Below, one piece after another: positions 7,868-14,987 of a DNA stretch of 64,000 nucleotides. A program made the position numbers and the translations under genes. Position 1 is the stretch's first letter, and every line of letters begins with the position of its first letter. Origin of the DNA: an uncultured Neglectibacter sp. (GTDB lineage: Bacteria > Bacillota > Clostridia > Oscillospirales > Acutalibacteraceae); the NCBI GenBank assembly GCA_946554335.1, contig CAMNSA010000014.1, positions 1 through 64,000 on the forward strand, in the 5' to 3' direction. The notes beneath the pieces are model-generated. The model was not told the DNA's origin. It made no database searches and worked only from the letters and a program-made list of their open reading frames with translations.

Positions 7868-8577
7868 CGATAAGCAGTTACGATATTCTTTTAGTTGTGC
7901 ATTGGCTGAATCCTCTTTGAAAATGCTTTCGGTATAACTCTCCCGAAAGGAAATTCTTTTTTGACGTCTTTCAAACAGAAGACTTGATTACAGTCATAAA
8001 CTAGTTCATTGGCTGAATCCTCTCTTGGAACGCTTCCGGCCAAAGCCGAAAGAAGTCTCGTTACGGAGTGTCCTAAATCTATATAAAGACGAAAGACGCG
8101 ATTCAAGCGATCCTGATAGAATCTTACTGGTTCATTGGCTGAATCCTCTACTGAACTATCTCCGGCAAGCTCCGCCGAACCGGCTGCCCACCGAAAGAAG
8201 TTTTTTCCTCGAGTGTCTTACAAATGGAAGACCAGATTTCAGTCCATTGGCTTATCTTCCTTTTCCCGGCCTTCAGCGCTTTCTCTGGTCCGCATGATCT
8301 ACCCGCTCGTCTTCAGACGGCTTACGCTTTTCTAAGCGTCATAATTCGCGGCTTGAAGTCACTGGGCCGTAATCATCGAAATCGTGGGAATCTCCTGCTG
8401 CATAGGCAACACTTCCCTTCTCAAAATCAGCTTCCTTTTTCAGAAAGCCAAGGTTTCCGCAGCGGTCTGCTGCAACATATTATGGTACACCGGACCCACC
8501 GCCTTTCCAAAAAGTATCAGTTTCTGGCTTTTCTTCCCGGCTTCCTGCCGGCCACTGAAACTAACCTTTCCTGTTCT
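7838..8577 (-). ncRNA. Candidate large structured noncoding RNA (about 740 nt)
   Basis: Both ends are defined: an exact TTGACA-17-TATAAT promoter at 8584-8612 and a terminator at 7836-7867. No frame has a convincing start and length, and stops occur in all minus frames. The 5' part folds into TTAGTTTC...GAAACTGA enclosing CCGGC...GCCGG; mid-molecule hairpins include ACGCTT/AAGCGT and CGTCT/AGACG. The 3' half is a tandem array of related units (see 7901-8261). Stem CTTTCGG/CCGAAAG of one unit becomes CTTTCGGC/GCCGGAAG in the next, with pairing kept. It does not match RNase P, tmRNA, SRP RNA or a riboswitch I know. Function unknown. Confidence 0.6.
7901..8261 (-). repeat. Tandem ~107-126 nt units ending in AGAGGATTCAGCCAAT
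   Basis: The 16-mer AGAGGATTCAGCCAAT (minus sense) occurs identically at 7901-7916, 8008-8023 and 8134-8149, with a degenerate copy at 8246-8261. Spacings are 107, 126 and 112 bp. Between copies the sequence diverges, but each unit keeps a GTCTT..AAGAC-like hairpin, a TTTCGG-containing stem and, in two units, GACACTC. That pattern of fixed single strand plus varied stems suggests selected RNA structure. Confidence 0.75.
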
Positions 8578-8583
8578 GGCTTT

Positions 8584-8612
8584 ATTATAAACGACCACTT
8601 TCAGTTTGTCAA
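8584..8612 (-). promoter_or_regulatory. Exact consensus sigma-A promoter of the ncRNA locus
   Basis: TTGACA (8607-8612) and TATAAT (8584-8589) separated by exactly 17 bp, on the minus strand. This is the strongest-looking promoter in the window and drives no recognisable protein gene. Confidence 0.85.
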
Positions 8613-8772
8613 TAGTTTTTTTGAACTTTTTTCTAAAAATTTTATAATGTGCCCAATTTGGGCTGTTTTTTGGAAAAACGACCCGAAAAAAAGAAAGAAG
8701 CGCCCCCTTTTTTCCTTTCCCTGCCGCCGTATTTTCGGGAGAAACAGGGAGATCTCTTTTCCCTTCTTCCTC

Positions 8773-8801
8773 TTGACTTCCCGCTTCCTTTTGGGTACAA
8801 T
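8773..8801 (+). promoter_or_regulatory. Promoter of the DUF1292 gene
   Basis: TTGACT and TACAAT with a 17-bp spacer, about 57 bp before the ATG at 8858. Confidence 0.7.
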
Positions 8802-8857
8802 ACAAAACAAAGAAAAGGCTCTCAGAAAGGTTGAGCCTTCCCGGAAAGGAGTACCCT

Positions 8858-9157
8858 ATGGATAACGAGTATGAAGCCGATCTTCTCACGCTCATTGACG
8901 ACGAGGGCAAAGAGCATGAATTTGAGATCATAGATGAGCTGGAAAACGACGACGGTCATTATATGGCGCTGGTCCCCACCCAGCAGGACGCCGACGAGAT
9001 CTCGTCCGAGGCGGAGACCTATTATATCTTCGAAGTCGTAGAGGAGGACGGTGAAGAGCTTTTGCAGGAAGTGGATGACGACACCCTTCTGGATAAGCTC
9101 TCCGATATCTTTGAAACCAGATTCAACGAGGCCTATTACGAAGAGGACGAAGAGTAA
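8858..9157 (+). CDS. DUF1292 domain protein
   Basis: 99 residues, extremely acidic (many Asp/Glu), matching the DUF1292 family of small Firmicutes proteins of unknown function (YrzB-like). In many clostridia this gene sits next to ruvX; here ruvX is about 5 kb away on the other strand. I chose ATG 8858 because AAAGGAG lies six bases upstream; a longer in-frame TTG at 8831 lacks a ribosome site. Monocistronic, with its own promoter. Confidence 0.85.
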   Translation: MDNEYEADLLTLIDDEGKEHEFEIIDELENDDGHYMALVPTQQDADEISSEAETYYIFEVVEEDGEELLQEVDDDTLLDKLSDIFETRFNEAYYEEDEE

Positions 9158-9254
9158 TTTTCCGGTTTCCGGCATGAGCCTTTCAGAAAAGGGGCATACT
9201 ATATCTGTCATGACCCTTCAATGAGATCTCCATCGTGAACGATCCATGAAGCCT

Positions 9255-9458
9255 TCGCCTGGCCGTACCGCGGACTGTGCACATATAACCCTACACTCAA
9301 ATAATCGGGAGCTCTGCTCCGTCTGTGGACTGCAGACCTCCCGGCCCGGCTTTACCGGCGCCGGAGGAAGGGAGCGCGAAGCAGATGGGAGGGCACCCAC
9401 CTGCGTCTTTCGTAGCAGGTTATTGAGATGCACATTACGGACGGCCGGGTTTTTTTTT
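9255..9458 (+). ncRNA. Candidate structured RNA with 6S-like architecture
   Basis: A ~200-nt region closed by a 9-bp stem (CCTGGCCGT 9259-9267 with ACGGCCGGG 9441-9449) followed directly by nine T. Moving inward: TGTGCA (9276) pairs with TGCACA (9429), CTCAA-TAA (9296) pairs with TTATTGAG (9419), and the 3' strand of the open region holds a small hairpin ACCTGC/GCAGGT (9399-9420). The tip holds CCTCC-GGC/GCC-GGAGG. A closed end, central bubble with a 3'-strand hairpin and irregular upper arm is the 6S RNA plan, but I cannot confirm the consensus. The 5' end may lie near 9208. Confidence 0.45.
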
Positions 9459-9552
9459 GCCCTCTTGGGGCGGAGAATTTCTCTGCCTCTTTTTCTATCG
9501 TTCATGCAGCAAAAAACACAGTTTTTTCATAGAATAATTTTGTGGATTTTCC

Positions 9553-9581
9553 TTGACAGCGACAAAAAAAAAGAATACTAT
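9553..9581 (+). promoter_or_regulatory. Promoter of the Gfo/Idh/MocA dehydrogenase gene
   Basis: TTGACA, 17-bp A-rich spacer, TACTAT. It lies about 80 bp before the ATG at 9662 and beyond the T run that ends the structured RNA. Confidence 0.75.
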
Positions 9582-9661
9582 GATGGCAAGTGGGCGCTTT
9601 TTGGAGAGCGCTTTACGGGGATCCAAATTTTTATCTCTATTTGAATTCGGGAGGTTTCAAA

Positions 9662-10786
9662 ATGAAAAACGGAAAAGTAGCAGTAGCCATCGTTGGCTGC
9701 GGCGGCATGGGCGGCGGCCATGCGGTTGCCATTTCCACCGGCAGCGGACAGGCGCTTTGGATGACTGACGGCTCCAAGGGCAGAGAGCTGGAGCCGGGCG
9801 ATACCGATCTTACGAAAAAAATGGTTTTGGCGGGCACCTTCGACATCAAGGAAGAACGCCAGGAATGGGCCAGAAGGCTGGGCTTTCACACTTACAACAG
9901 TTTTGAGGAGATCCTCAATGACGACGAGGTAGATGTGGTGCTGGTAGCCACTCCCAACGACGACCATAAGGAACTTTCCATCCGCGCTTTGAGAGCCGGA
10001 AAGAATGTGCTTTGCGAGAAGCCCGTCATGATGACCAGCAAGGACCTGGAAGATGTGATGGCCGTTGCCAAGGAGACCGGAAAAGTCTTCTATCCCCGGC
10101 AGAACCGCCGCTGGGACAAGGATTATCTCACCATGAAAAAGATCTACGACGAGAAGCTCATCGGCGACGTGTTCCATGTGGCTTCCCGCTATCACGGATC
10201 CCGCGGCATCCCCGGCGACTGGCGCGGCATTAAAGAAAAGGGCGGCGGAATGATGTTCGACTGGGGCGTTCATCTGCTGGACCGTATCGTTCTGATGATC
10301 CCCGAGAAGATCAAAAAGGTCTACTGCAAGACCACCCATATCACCAACAATGAGGTAGACGACGGCTTTACCATGCTCATGACCTTTGAAAGCGGCAAGA
10401 CCGCCACTGTAGAAGTGGGCACCTGCAACTTCATTAACCTGCCCTTGTGGTATATGCTGGGCACCGAGGGCACTGCTGTAATCCAGGACTTTGAGGACAA
10501 GGGCCACATGGTAAAGGTGCGCAGCTGGGAAGACAAGGACGCCACCCCCATCCTGATGGGCGAGGGCCTTTCCAAGACCATGGCCCCCAGGAAGGCCGAT
10601 TCTGTGGATGACCTTCCCCTGCCTGACTTTACTTATGACCGCAACGAGCTTTACTCCAACCTGTGCGATGTGGTTCTCGGCAAGGCCGAACCCGTCATCA
10701 AGAACGAGGAAGCTCTGCGCATCCTTCGTCTGATGGAGGCCGCCCTGAAATCCGACGAGCTGGGCGAAGCGGTAGATTTCGAGTAA
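9662..10786 (+). CDS. Gfo/Idh/MocA family oxidoreductase
   Basis: 374 residues. The N-terminal Rossmann fold begins with VAIVGCGGMGGGH (NAD(P)-binding Gly motif), and the family's catalytic EKP appears as LCEKPVMM near residue 119. The C-terminal half is the substrate domain. GGGAGG lies seven bases before ATG 9662; the upstream in-frame Met at 9590 is inside the promoter region and is rejected. These enzymes oxidise or epimerise sugars and inositols; the substrate cannot be told. A single-gene unit ended by the hairpin at 10806. Confidence 0.88.
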   Translation: MKNGKVAVAIVGCGGMGGGHAVAISTGSGQALWMTDGSKGRELEPGDTDLTKKMVLAGTFDIKEERQEWARRLGFHTYNSFEEILNDDEVDVVLVATPNDDHKELSIRALRAGKNVLCEKPVMMTSKDLEDVMAVAKETGKVFYPRQNRRWDKDYLTMKKIYDEKLIGDVFHVASRYHGSRGIPGDWRGIKEKGGGMMFDWGVHLLDRIVLMIPEKIKKVYCKTTHITNNEVDDGFTMLMTFESGKTATVEVGTCNFINLPLWYMLGTEGTAVIQDFEDKGHMVKVRSWEDKDATPILMGEGLSKTMAPRKADSVDDLPLPDFTYDRNELYSNLCDVVLGKAEPVIKNEEALRILRLMEAALKSDELGEAVDFE

Positions 10787-10805
10787 GCTTCCCCCTGTTG
10801 ACGCA

Positions 10806-10837
10806 AAAAAGCCGAACCCTTTTGGGTTCGGCTTTTT
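10806..10837 (+). terminator. Strong rho-independent terminator
   Basis: 14-bp perfect stem AAAAAGCCGAACCC with a TTTT loop, followed by TCGTTTTTT, 20 bp after the dehydrogenase stop. Confidence 0.92.
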
Positions 10838-10968
10838 CGTTTTTTATTGTTGCTTTTTAATGAAGTGCACGATTTTTCAGGTGAGACCAGGCTGATGAGT
10901 GCAAGCCCTCTTATCTGCTGAAACTAAGACCCTGACCTTAAAGGAACTCAGGTCAAGGGCGTTTAGGG

Positions 10969-11028
10969 CTCTCTCCCTCAGTCAAAAATCAAAGATTTTT
11001 GACAGCTCCCTCGTCAGAGGGAGCCAAG
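10969..11028. repeat. Dispersed CTCCCT/AGAGGGAG palindromic element
   Basis: CTCCCT, then a variable inner palindrome (GTCAAAAATC/GATTTTTGAC), then GCTCCCTCGTCAGAGGGAGCCAAGG. The same plan (variable hairpin followed by a fixed CTCCC..GGGAG..CAAG hairpin) recurs at 11217-11262 and 23930-23985. No gene is visible in 10840-11291. Confidence 0.6.
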
Positions 11029-11125
11029 GATAAGGGAAGTTTGCGCTCCTTTCGGAATTTTGCTATCGGGAAATTTTGTGGTTTGCGTTAGCAAATTGAG
11101 TTTTTTCAAACCTCAAAGTTATTTC

Positions 11126-11212
11126 CGAAATTTCACGGTCCCGCGTCAGCGGGATCACGGCTTTTCAAGCCGGGAAGTGAAATTCGAGAAAGCTTGAGCT
11201 TCGTTCAAGCTT
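11126..11212. repeat. Cruciform-type repeat: outer stem with two inner hairpins, plus side hairpin
   Basis: CGAAATTTCAC (11126) pairs with GTGAAATTCG (11177-11186); inside are TCCCGC/GCGGGA and CGGCTT/AAGCCG hairpins, giving a three-way junction. A side hairpin AAGCTTGA..TCAAGCTT follows at 11190-11212. Two more copies occur, inverted, at 23542-23755. Confidence 0.75.
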
Positions 11213-11216
11213 TTTG

Positions 11217-11296
11217 GCCCTCTCAGGCGCTACGCGCCAGCTCTCCCAGAGGGAGAGCCAAGTCTAACAACTAATATCTAAAATCCAAGAACTAAA
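11217..11296. repeat. Second CTCTC/GAGAG palindrome with AACTAATATCTAAAATC tail
   Basis: CCCTCT, an inner GGCGC/GCGCC palindrome, then CTCTCCCAGAGGGAGAG and CAAG, followed by a CTAACAACTAATATCTAAAATCC-type tail which runs into the mgtE stop codon at 11292. Similar tails accompany palindromes at 31228-31285 and 50731-50818. Confidence 0.55.
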
Positions 11297-12626
11297 TTCC
11301 CAGCACCAGCTTGGCGATATTGAAGTAAATCAGCAGGGCTACCGCGTCCACGATGGTGGTAATAAAGGGGCTGGCCATCACCGCCGGATCAAAGCCCAGC
11401 CGCTTTGCCAGAATGGGCAGGGTGCTGCCCACCAGATTGGACACCAGCACCACGCACAGCAGGGTCGCGCACACCACCGCCGCCACCGGCAAAGTCACCC
11501 GGTCGATGAGCATCAGCTTTAGAAAATTGGCCGCTGCCAGCGTGCCTCCACACAAAAGGGCTACGGTGATCTCCTTCCCGACCAGCTTCGGGACATCCCG
11601 ATAGCGGATCTCTCCCAGAGAGAGGCCGCGAATCACCGTGATGGAGGACTGGCTTCCGGAATTCCCCCCGGTGTCCATCAGCATGGGAATAAAACCGGTG
11701 AGCACCACACTGGCGGCAAGAGCCCCTTCAAAATTGGAGATGATGGCGCTGGTGAAGGTGGCGCTGATCATCAGAAGCAAAAGCCAAGGCACCCGCTTTT
11801 TCCAGGTGGAGAGAACGCTGGTCTTCATATAAGGCCGGTCGCTGGGGGTGATCGCCGCCATTTTCTCGATGTCCTCCGTGGTCTCCTCCTGGATAACATC
11901 GATGGCGTCGTCTACCGTGACGATTCCCACCAGCCGTTCCTCCGCGTCCACCACGGGGATGGCCAGAAAGTCGTATTTGCTCAGCTGTCTTGCCGCTTCC
12001 TCCTGGTCCGTGTGGGTGGAGACGAACTTCACGTTGGTCTCCATGATATTCCGGATCACTTCCTCCTGGGGAGAAAGCAGCAGATCCTTGACGGTGACGA
12101 TACCCTCCAGCTTTCTGCGGCTGTCCGTCACATAACAGGTGTAAACGGTCTCTTTTTCAATGCCGGTGCTGCGGATGCGCTCAAAGGCCTGGGCCACCGT
12201 CATGCTGCCCTTGAGATCCACATACTCCATAGTCATAATGCTTCCGGCGCTGTCCTTGGGGTAATTTAAGATCTGATTGATCATCTTTCTGGTGCCGGCG
12301 TCCACATGGCTTAACACCCGCTTGACCACATTGGCGGGCATTTCCTCCAGCATATCCACCGCGTCGTCCAGAAACAGTCCGCTCATCACCTCGTCCAGTT
12401 CCCGATCGTTAAAGGCTTTCACCAAAAGCTCCTGGATGTCCGGGTCCATATAGGCGAAGGCGTCCGCCGCCAGCTCTTTTGGCAGCAGCCGGAACACAAG
12501 CGGCATCTTTGCTTCCGGCATCTCCGAAAGCAATGCCGCCGCGTCGGCGGGCATCATATCCTTTAGGATCTTCCCCGCCTCCTGATATTTTTTTTCTTCT
12601 AAAAGCTCTAACAGTCTTTCCGTCAC
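11292..12626 (-). CDS. mgtE: Magnesium transporter MgtE
   Basis: 444 residues in the MgtE order: cytoplasmic alpha-helical N domain with repeated LPxELAA-like helices (1-125), a CBS pair (about 130-250) that senses Mg2+, a connecting helix, and five membrane helices (about 285-444). The family signature around the pore (MLMDTGGNSGSQ) is at about 310-325. It is a Mg2+-gated channel in the inner membrane. Start GTG 12626 follows GGGAGG by nine bases. A 260-nt leader precedes it. Confidence 0.95.
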   Translation of the reverse strand: MTERLLELLEEKKYQEAGKILKDMMPADAAALLSEMPEAKMPLVFRLLPKELAADAFAYMDPDIQELLVKAFNDRELDEVMSGLFLDDAVDMLEEMPANVVKRVLSHVDAGTRKMINQILNYPKDSAGSIMTMEYVDLKGSMTVAQAFERIRSTGIEKETVYTCYVTDSRRKLEGIVTVKDLLLSPQEEVIRNIMETNVKFVSTHTDQEEAARQLSKYDFLAIPVVDAEERLVGIVTVDDAIDVIQEETTEDIEKMAAITPSDRPYMKTSVLSTWKKRVPWLLLLMISATFTSAIISNFEGALAASVVLTGFIPMLMDTGGNSGSQSSITVIRGLSLGEIRYRDVPKLVGKEITVALLCGGTLAAANFLKLMLIDRVTLPVAAVVCATLLCVVLVSNLVGSTLPILAKRLGFDPAVMASPFITTIVDAVALLIYFNIAKLVLGI

Positions 12627-12886
12627 AGGCGTGTACCTCCCATTGCTTTATGTTCCGAAAGAAATGGAGAAATACAGCACAAAACCAGCGTTATTCCGGC
12701 CGAAAGCCTACACGCTCAGACGCCCCTTCCGCTCTTTGAAAGCGTGCAAGGCGTCCCCATACGGGCCTCGGCCAGACTTCGCCCTCCCGGTTTCATGCCG
12801 TCGCTACTTCGTGGTTTTGACACCTTGCTCACCTCCCGTTTTCCTATTCCGCCCTTTAGGGTACGCCCTTCTCTTTCTTCTGTCAA
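12627..12886 (-). promoter_or_regulatory. Long, hairpin-rich leader of mgtE
   Basis: TTGACA (minus sense, 12881-12886) lies 17 bp before TACCCT, a weak -10, leaving about 230 nt before the mgtE start. The leader can form GACGCC/GGCGTC enclosing CGCTT/AGAGCG. Mg2+ (M-box) control would be expected for mgtE, but I could not align the M-box core by eye. The leader also carries a possible short reading frame (12716-12823). Confidence 0.35.
12716..12823 (-). CDS. Possible 35-residue leader peptide upstream of mgtE
   Basis: GTG at 12823 is eight bases after a strong GGGAGG site and opens a 35-residue frame ending in TGA at 12716, about 90 nt before mgtE. The peptide is basic (begins MSKPRSSDG, ends KSGRGV), has no membrane segment, and resembles nothing I know. 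The ribosome site is the main argument; codon content alone does not prove translation. Confidence 0.3.
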   Translation of the reverse strand: MSKPRSSDGMKPGGRSLAEARMGTPCTLSKSGRGV

Positions 12887-12923
12887 GGAAAAATATAGTT
12901 CGGTCTTGGAAAGCGTTCTTCTC

Positions 12924-13796
12924 TCAGCGTTTCTCTCCCAGGAAGAAAAGAGCCACCGTACCCGGGCCGGAATGGGCGCCGATCACCGGGCCGATCTGAT
13001 TGATACAGATCGTTTCCACTCCCATCCTCTCCCGAACCAGCCGTTCAACATAGCGGGCGTCCTCCAGGCAGTCGCCATGGCTGATGAACACCGTCTGCCC
13101 CTTCGGGTCGATGGCGGTCTCCTCCATCCGCTTTACCAGCGCGTCCAGGGACTGCTTTCTGCCCCGCACCTTGGACACGGGGATCAGATGCCCCTCATCG
13201 TCCACATGGAGTACCGGCTTGATCCCCAGCATGGTTCCCACCAGCGCCGTGGCCGCAGAGACCCGTCCGCCACGCTTCAGATGATTCAAATCATCTACCG
13301 TAAACCAATGGCACAACTTCAGCACATTTTCTTTGAGCCAGGCAAGCACTTCATCTATGCTTTTCCCGGCGTTTTTCAGCTTTGCTGCATGGTACACCAA
13401 AAGCCCTTCGCCCATGGAGGCGCAAAGGGTATCGAACACCTCCACCCTGCGTCCGGGATACCTTTTCTCCAGCTCTTCTCTGGCGATCGCAGCGCTTTGG
13501 CAGGTGCCGGAAAGTCCGGAGGAAAAGGCGAGGTACAGGACATCCTTTCCCGCTTCCAGAAAAGGGGAAAACTGTGCGATAAACTCCTCGGAATTGATCT
13601 GCGCCGTGGTGGACATTTCCCCTCTGCGCAGCCTTGCGTAAAAGTCTTCCACGGTGATCTCCCCGCCGCCGGGGATGTTGTGATAGGTCTCTCCTCCCAT
13701 CATATAACACAGCGGGATCACCTCCACCTGAAGCTCCCGGATCAGCTCCGGAGAAAGATCCGTTGTAGAATCCGTGATCAGTACATACTCAGCCAT
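12924..13796 (-). CDS. DegV family fatty-acid-binding protein
   Basis: 290 residues. The first strand VLITDSTTDLSPEL and the later VFDTLCASMGEG match the DegV family, whose members bind a fatty acid and, as FakB, present it to the kinase FakA. A FakA partner is not in the window. Last gene of the long minus-strand run containing the pyr genes; 50 bp after ruvX. AAGGAG precedes the ATG. Confidence 0.9.
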   Translation of the reverse strand: MAEYVLITDSTTDLSPELIRELQVEVIPLCYMMGGETYHNIPGGGEITVEDFYARLRRGEMSTTAQINSEEFIAQFSPFLEAGKDVLYLAFSSGLSGTCQSAAIAREELEKRYPGRRVEVFDTLCASMGEGLLVYHAAKLKNAGKSIDEVLAWLKENVLKLCHWFTVDDLNHLKRGGRVSAATALVGTMLGIKPVLHVDDEGHLIPVSKVRGRKQSLDALVKRMEETAIDPKGQTVFISHGDCLEDARYVERLVRERMGVETICINQIGPVIGAHSGPGTVALFFLGEKR

Positions 13797-13845
13797 TGTT
13801 TGACCGCTCCTTCCTGTCTTTGCTTATTCTATCTGAAAGGCCCCG

Positions 13846-14289
13846 TTAAAGAGGCCGATCCTCCGTTTTTGCCCCGCCGCGGTGTCTCCGGTCCAGATAG
13901 GCCTGGAGAATGATCACCGCCGCCACGGCGTCCACTACCGCCTTGCGCTTCTTCCCTCTGGTATTGGTCTCGTTTAAAAAACTGTGAGCGGACACCGTGG
14001 TGCCCCGCTCGTCCTGAAAATCCACCGGGAGACGGCAGTTCTCCTGCAAAAGCGCCCCCAGCCTTCTGGCATTTTGAGCGCTTTCCCCCTCGCTGCCGTC
14101 CATGTTTCTGGGAAGCCCCACCACCAAAAGCTCTGCCTTGCTCTCTTTCGCGGCCTCCATGAGCTTTTCGATCAGCCGCTCTTCCTCCCGCTCTTCGATC
14201 ACCTGAAAGGGAGAGGCCAGGATCTCCCCGCTGTCGCAAAGTGAAAGGCCTGTGCGCGCCTTTCCCAGGTCTATCCCCATGATCACCAT
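13846..14289 (-). CDS. ruvX: Putative pre-16S rRNA nuclease / Holliday-junction resolvase RuvX (YqgF)
   Basis: 147 residues. The RNase H-like start MGIDLGKARTGLSL carries the first catalytic Asp; the second acidic site is DERGTT near residue 93, and the third lies in AVVDAVAA near 118. Known family roles are 5' maturation of 16S rRNA and possibly junction resolution. GAGGAG lies 11 bases before ATG 14289. It is 23 bp from the phosphatase gene in the same transcript. Confidence 0.92.
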   Translation of the reverse strand: MVIMGIDLGKARTGLSLCDSGEILASPFQVIEEREEERLIEKLMEAAKESKAELLVVGLPRNMDGSEGESAQNARRLGALLQENCRLPVDFQDERGTTVSAHSFLNETNTRGKKRKAVVDAVAAVIILQAYLDRRHRGGAKTEDRPL

Positions 14290-14312
14290 AAGCGTTTCTT
14301 CTCCTCTCCCCT

Positions 14313-14987
14313 TTATACCGGCTCTTTTCCGGCCTCCTCAAAGGAATACTTCGTGGGCTGCCTTTGAAGGGAACTTGGCAGGTGGCTTAGATCGTTGATT
14401 TTTTCAAAGAAAAGCTCCTTCCCCTCCTGCGCCTTCAAAACGCTGACGCCGGTGTTTCCAAACACCTCGCTTTTCCGGATCCCCTCAGGGCATCCGAAGG
14501 CCACCCTGGCGTATAGGTTGCGCAGCACACCGCCGTGAGTGACCACCACCACCTGTTTTCCTCTGTTCTTTTCAATGACCCGATCCAGTGTGTCATTGAC
14601 CCGCAGGTACACTTCCTGCATGGTTTCTCCTCCTGGAAAACAGCAGAGATCCGGGCTTTGGTCCCAGTTTCTGGCCGTTTCCGGAAACTGCTTTCCGATC
14701 TGGGAAAGCTCCAGGTTCTCCATTTCTCCCACGTTGATCTCAATAAAGCCCTCTTCTATCTGGATCGGAAGCCCTGAAAACCGGGTCACGGCCTGGGCCG
14801 TTCTCACTGCCCGAAGAAGGGGGCTGGAATAGACGGCGTCGATCTTCTCATTGCGGAACCGAAGGGATAAAAGCTCCAGCTGCTTTTCCCCGTCCGGGCT
14901 TACCGGCGCGTCAAAGCGGCCCTGAAAGCGGTGCTGGATATTCCCCATAGACTGGCAGTGGCGAATGAGATACAGAGTGGTCACCAA
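14313..14987 (-). CDS. Histidine phosphatase family protein (phosphoglycerate-mutase-like)
   Basis: About 224 residues. The phosphohistidine motif is LIRHCQS at residues 8-14, where the usual RHG/RHGE reads RHC; the second histidine is in VVTHGGVLRN near 155. Substrate unknown (CobC-like and general phosphatases share this form). AGGAGG is nine bases before TTG 14987; GTG 14984, which overlaps the pyrD stop as GTGA, is the alternative. The longer upstream frame is the pyrD gene read in another frame. Confidence 0.82.
   Translation of the reverse strand: MVTTLYLIRHCQSMGNIQHRFQGRFDAPVSPDGEKQLELLSLRFRNEKIDAVYSSPLLRAVRTAQAVTRFSGLPIQIEEGFIEINVGEMENLELSQIGKQFPETARNWDQSPDLCCFPGGETMQEVYLRVNDTLDRVIEKNRGKQVVVVTHGGVLRNLYARVAFGCPEGIRKSEVFGNTGVSVLKAQEGKELFFEKINDLSHLPSSLQRQPTKYSFEEAGKEPV

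Noticed and set aside
7891-8106. 71-codon minus frame within the repeat RNA
   Set aside because: The units are not multiples of three apart in all cases (107, 126, 112), so the repeats do not keep a frame; no ribosome site. Better explained as RNA.
7838-8260. CRISPR array
   Set aside because: Only three exact 16-base repeats with ~91-110-base spacers that resemble each other, and no cas genes.
9255-9458. SRP RNA or RNase P RNA
   Set aside because: No GTCAGG..GGAAG SRP tip and no RNase P CR-I; a clear RNase P RNA is at 24189-24531.
12744-13913. 389-codon plus-strand frame across the mgtE leader and degV
   Set aside because: Antisense to degV; Arg/Pro/His-rich, no ribosome site.
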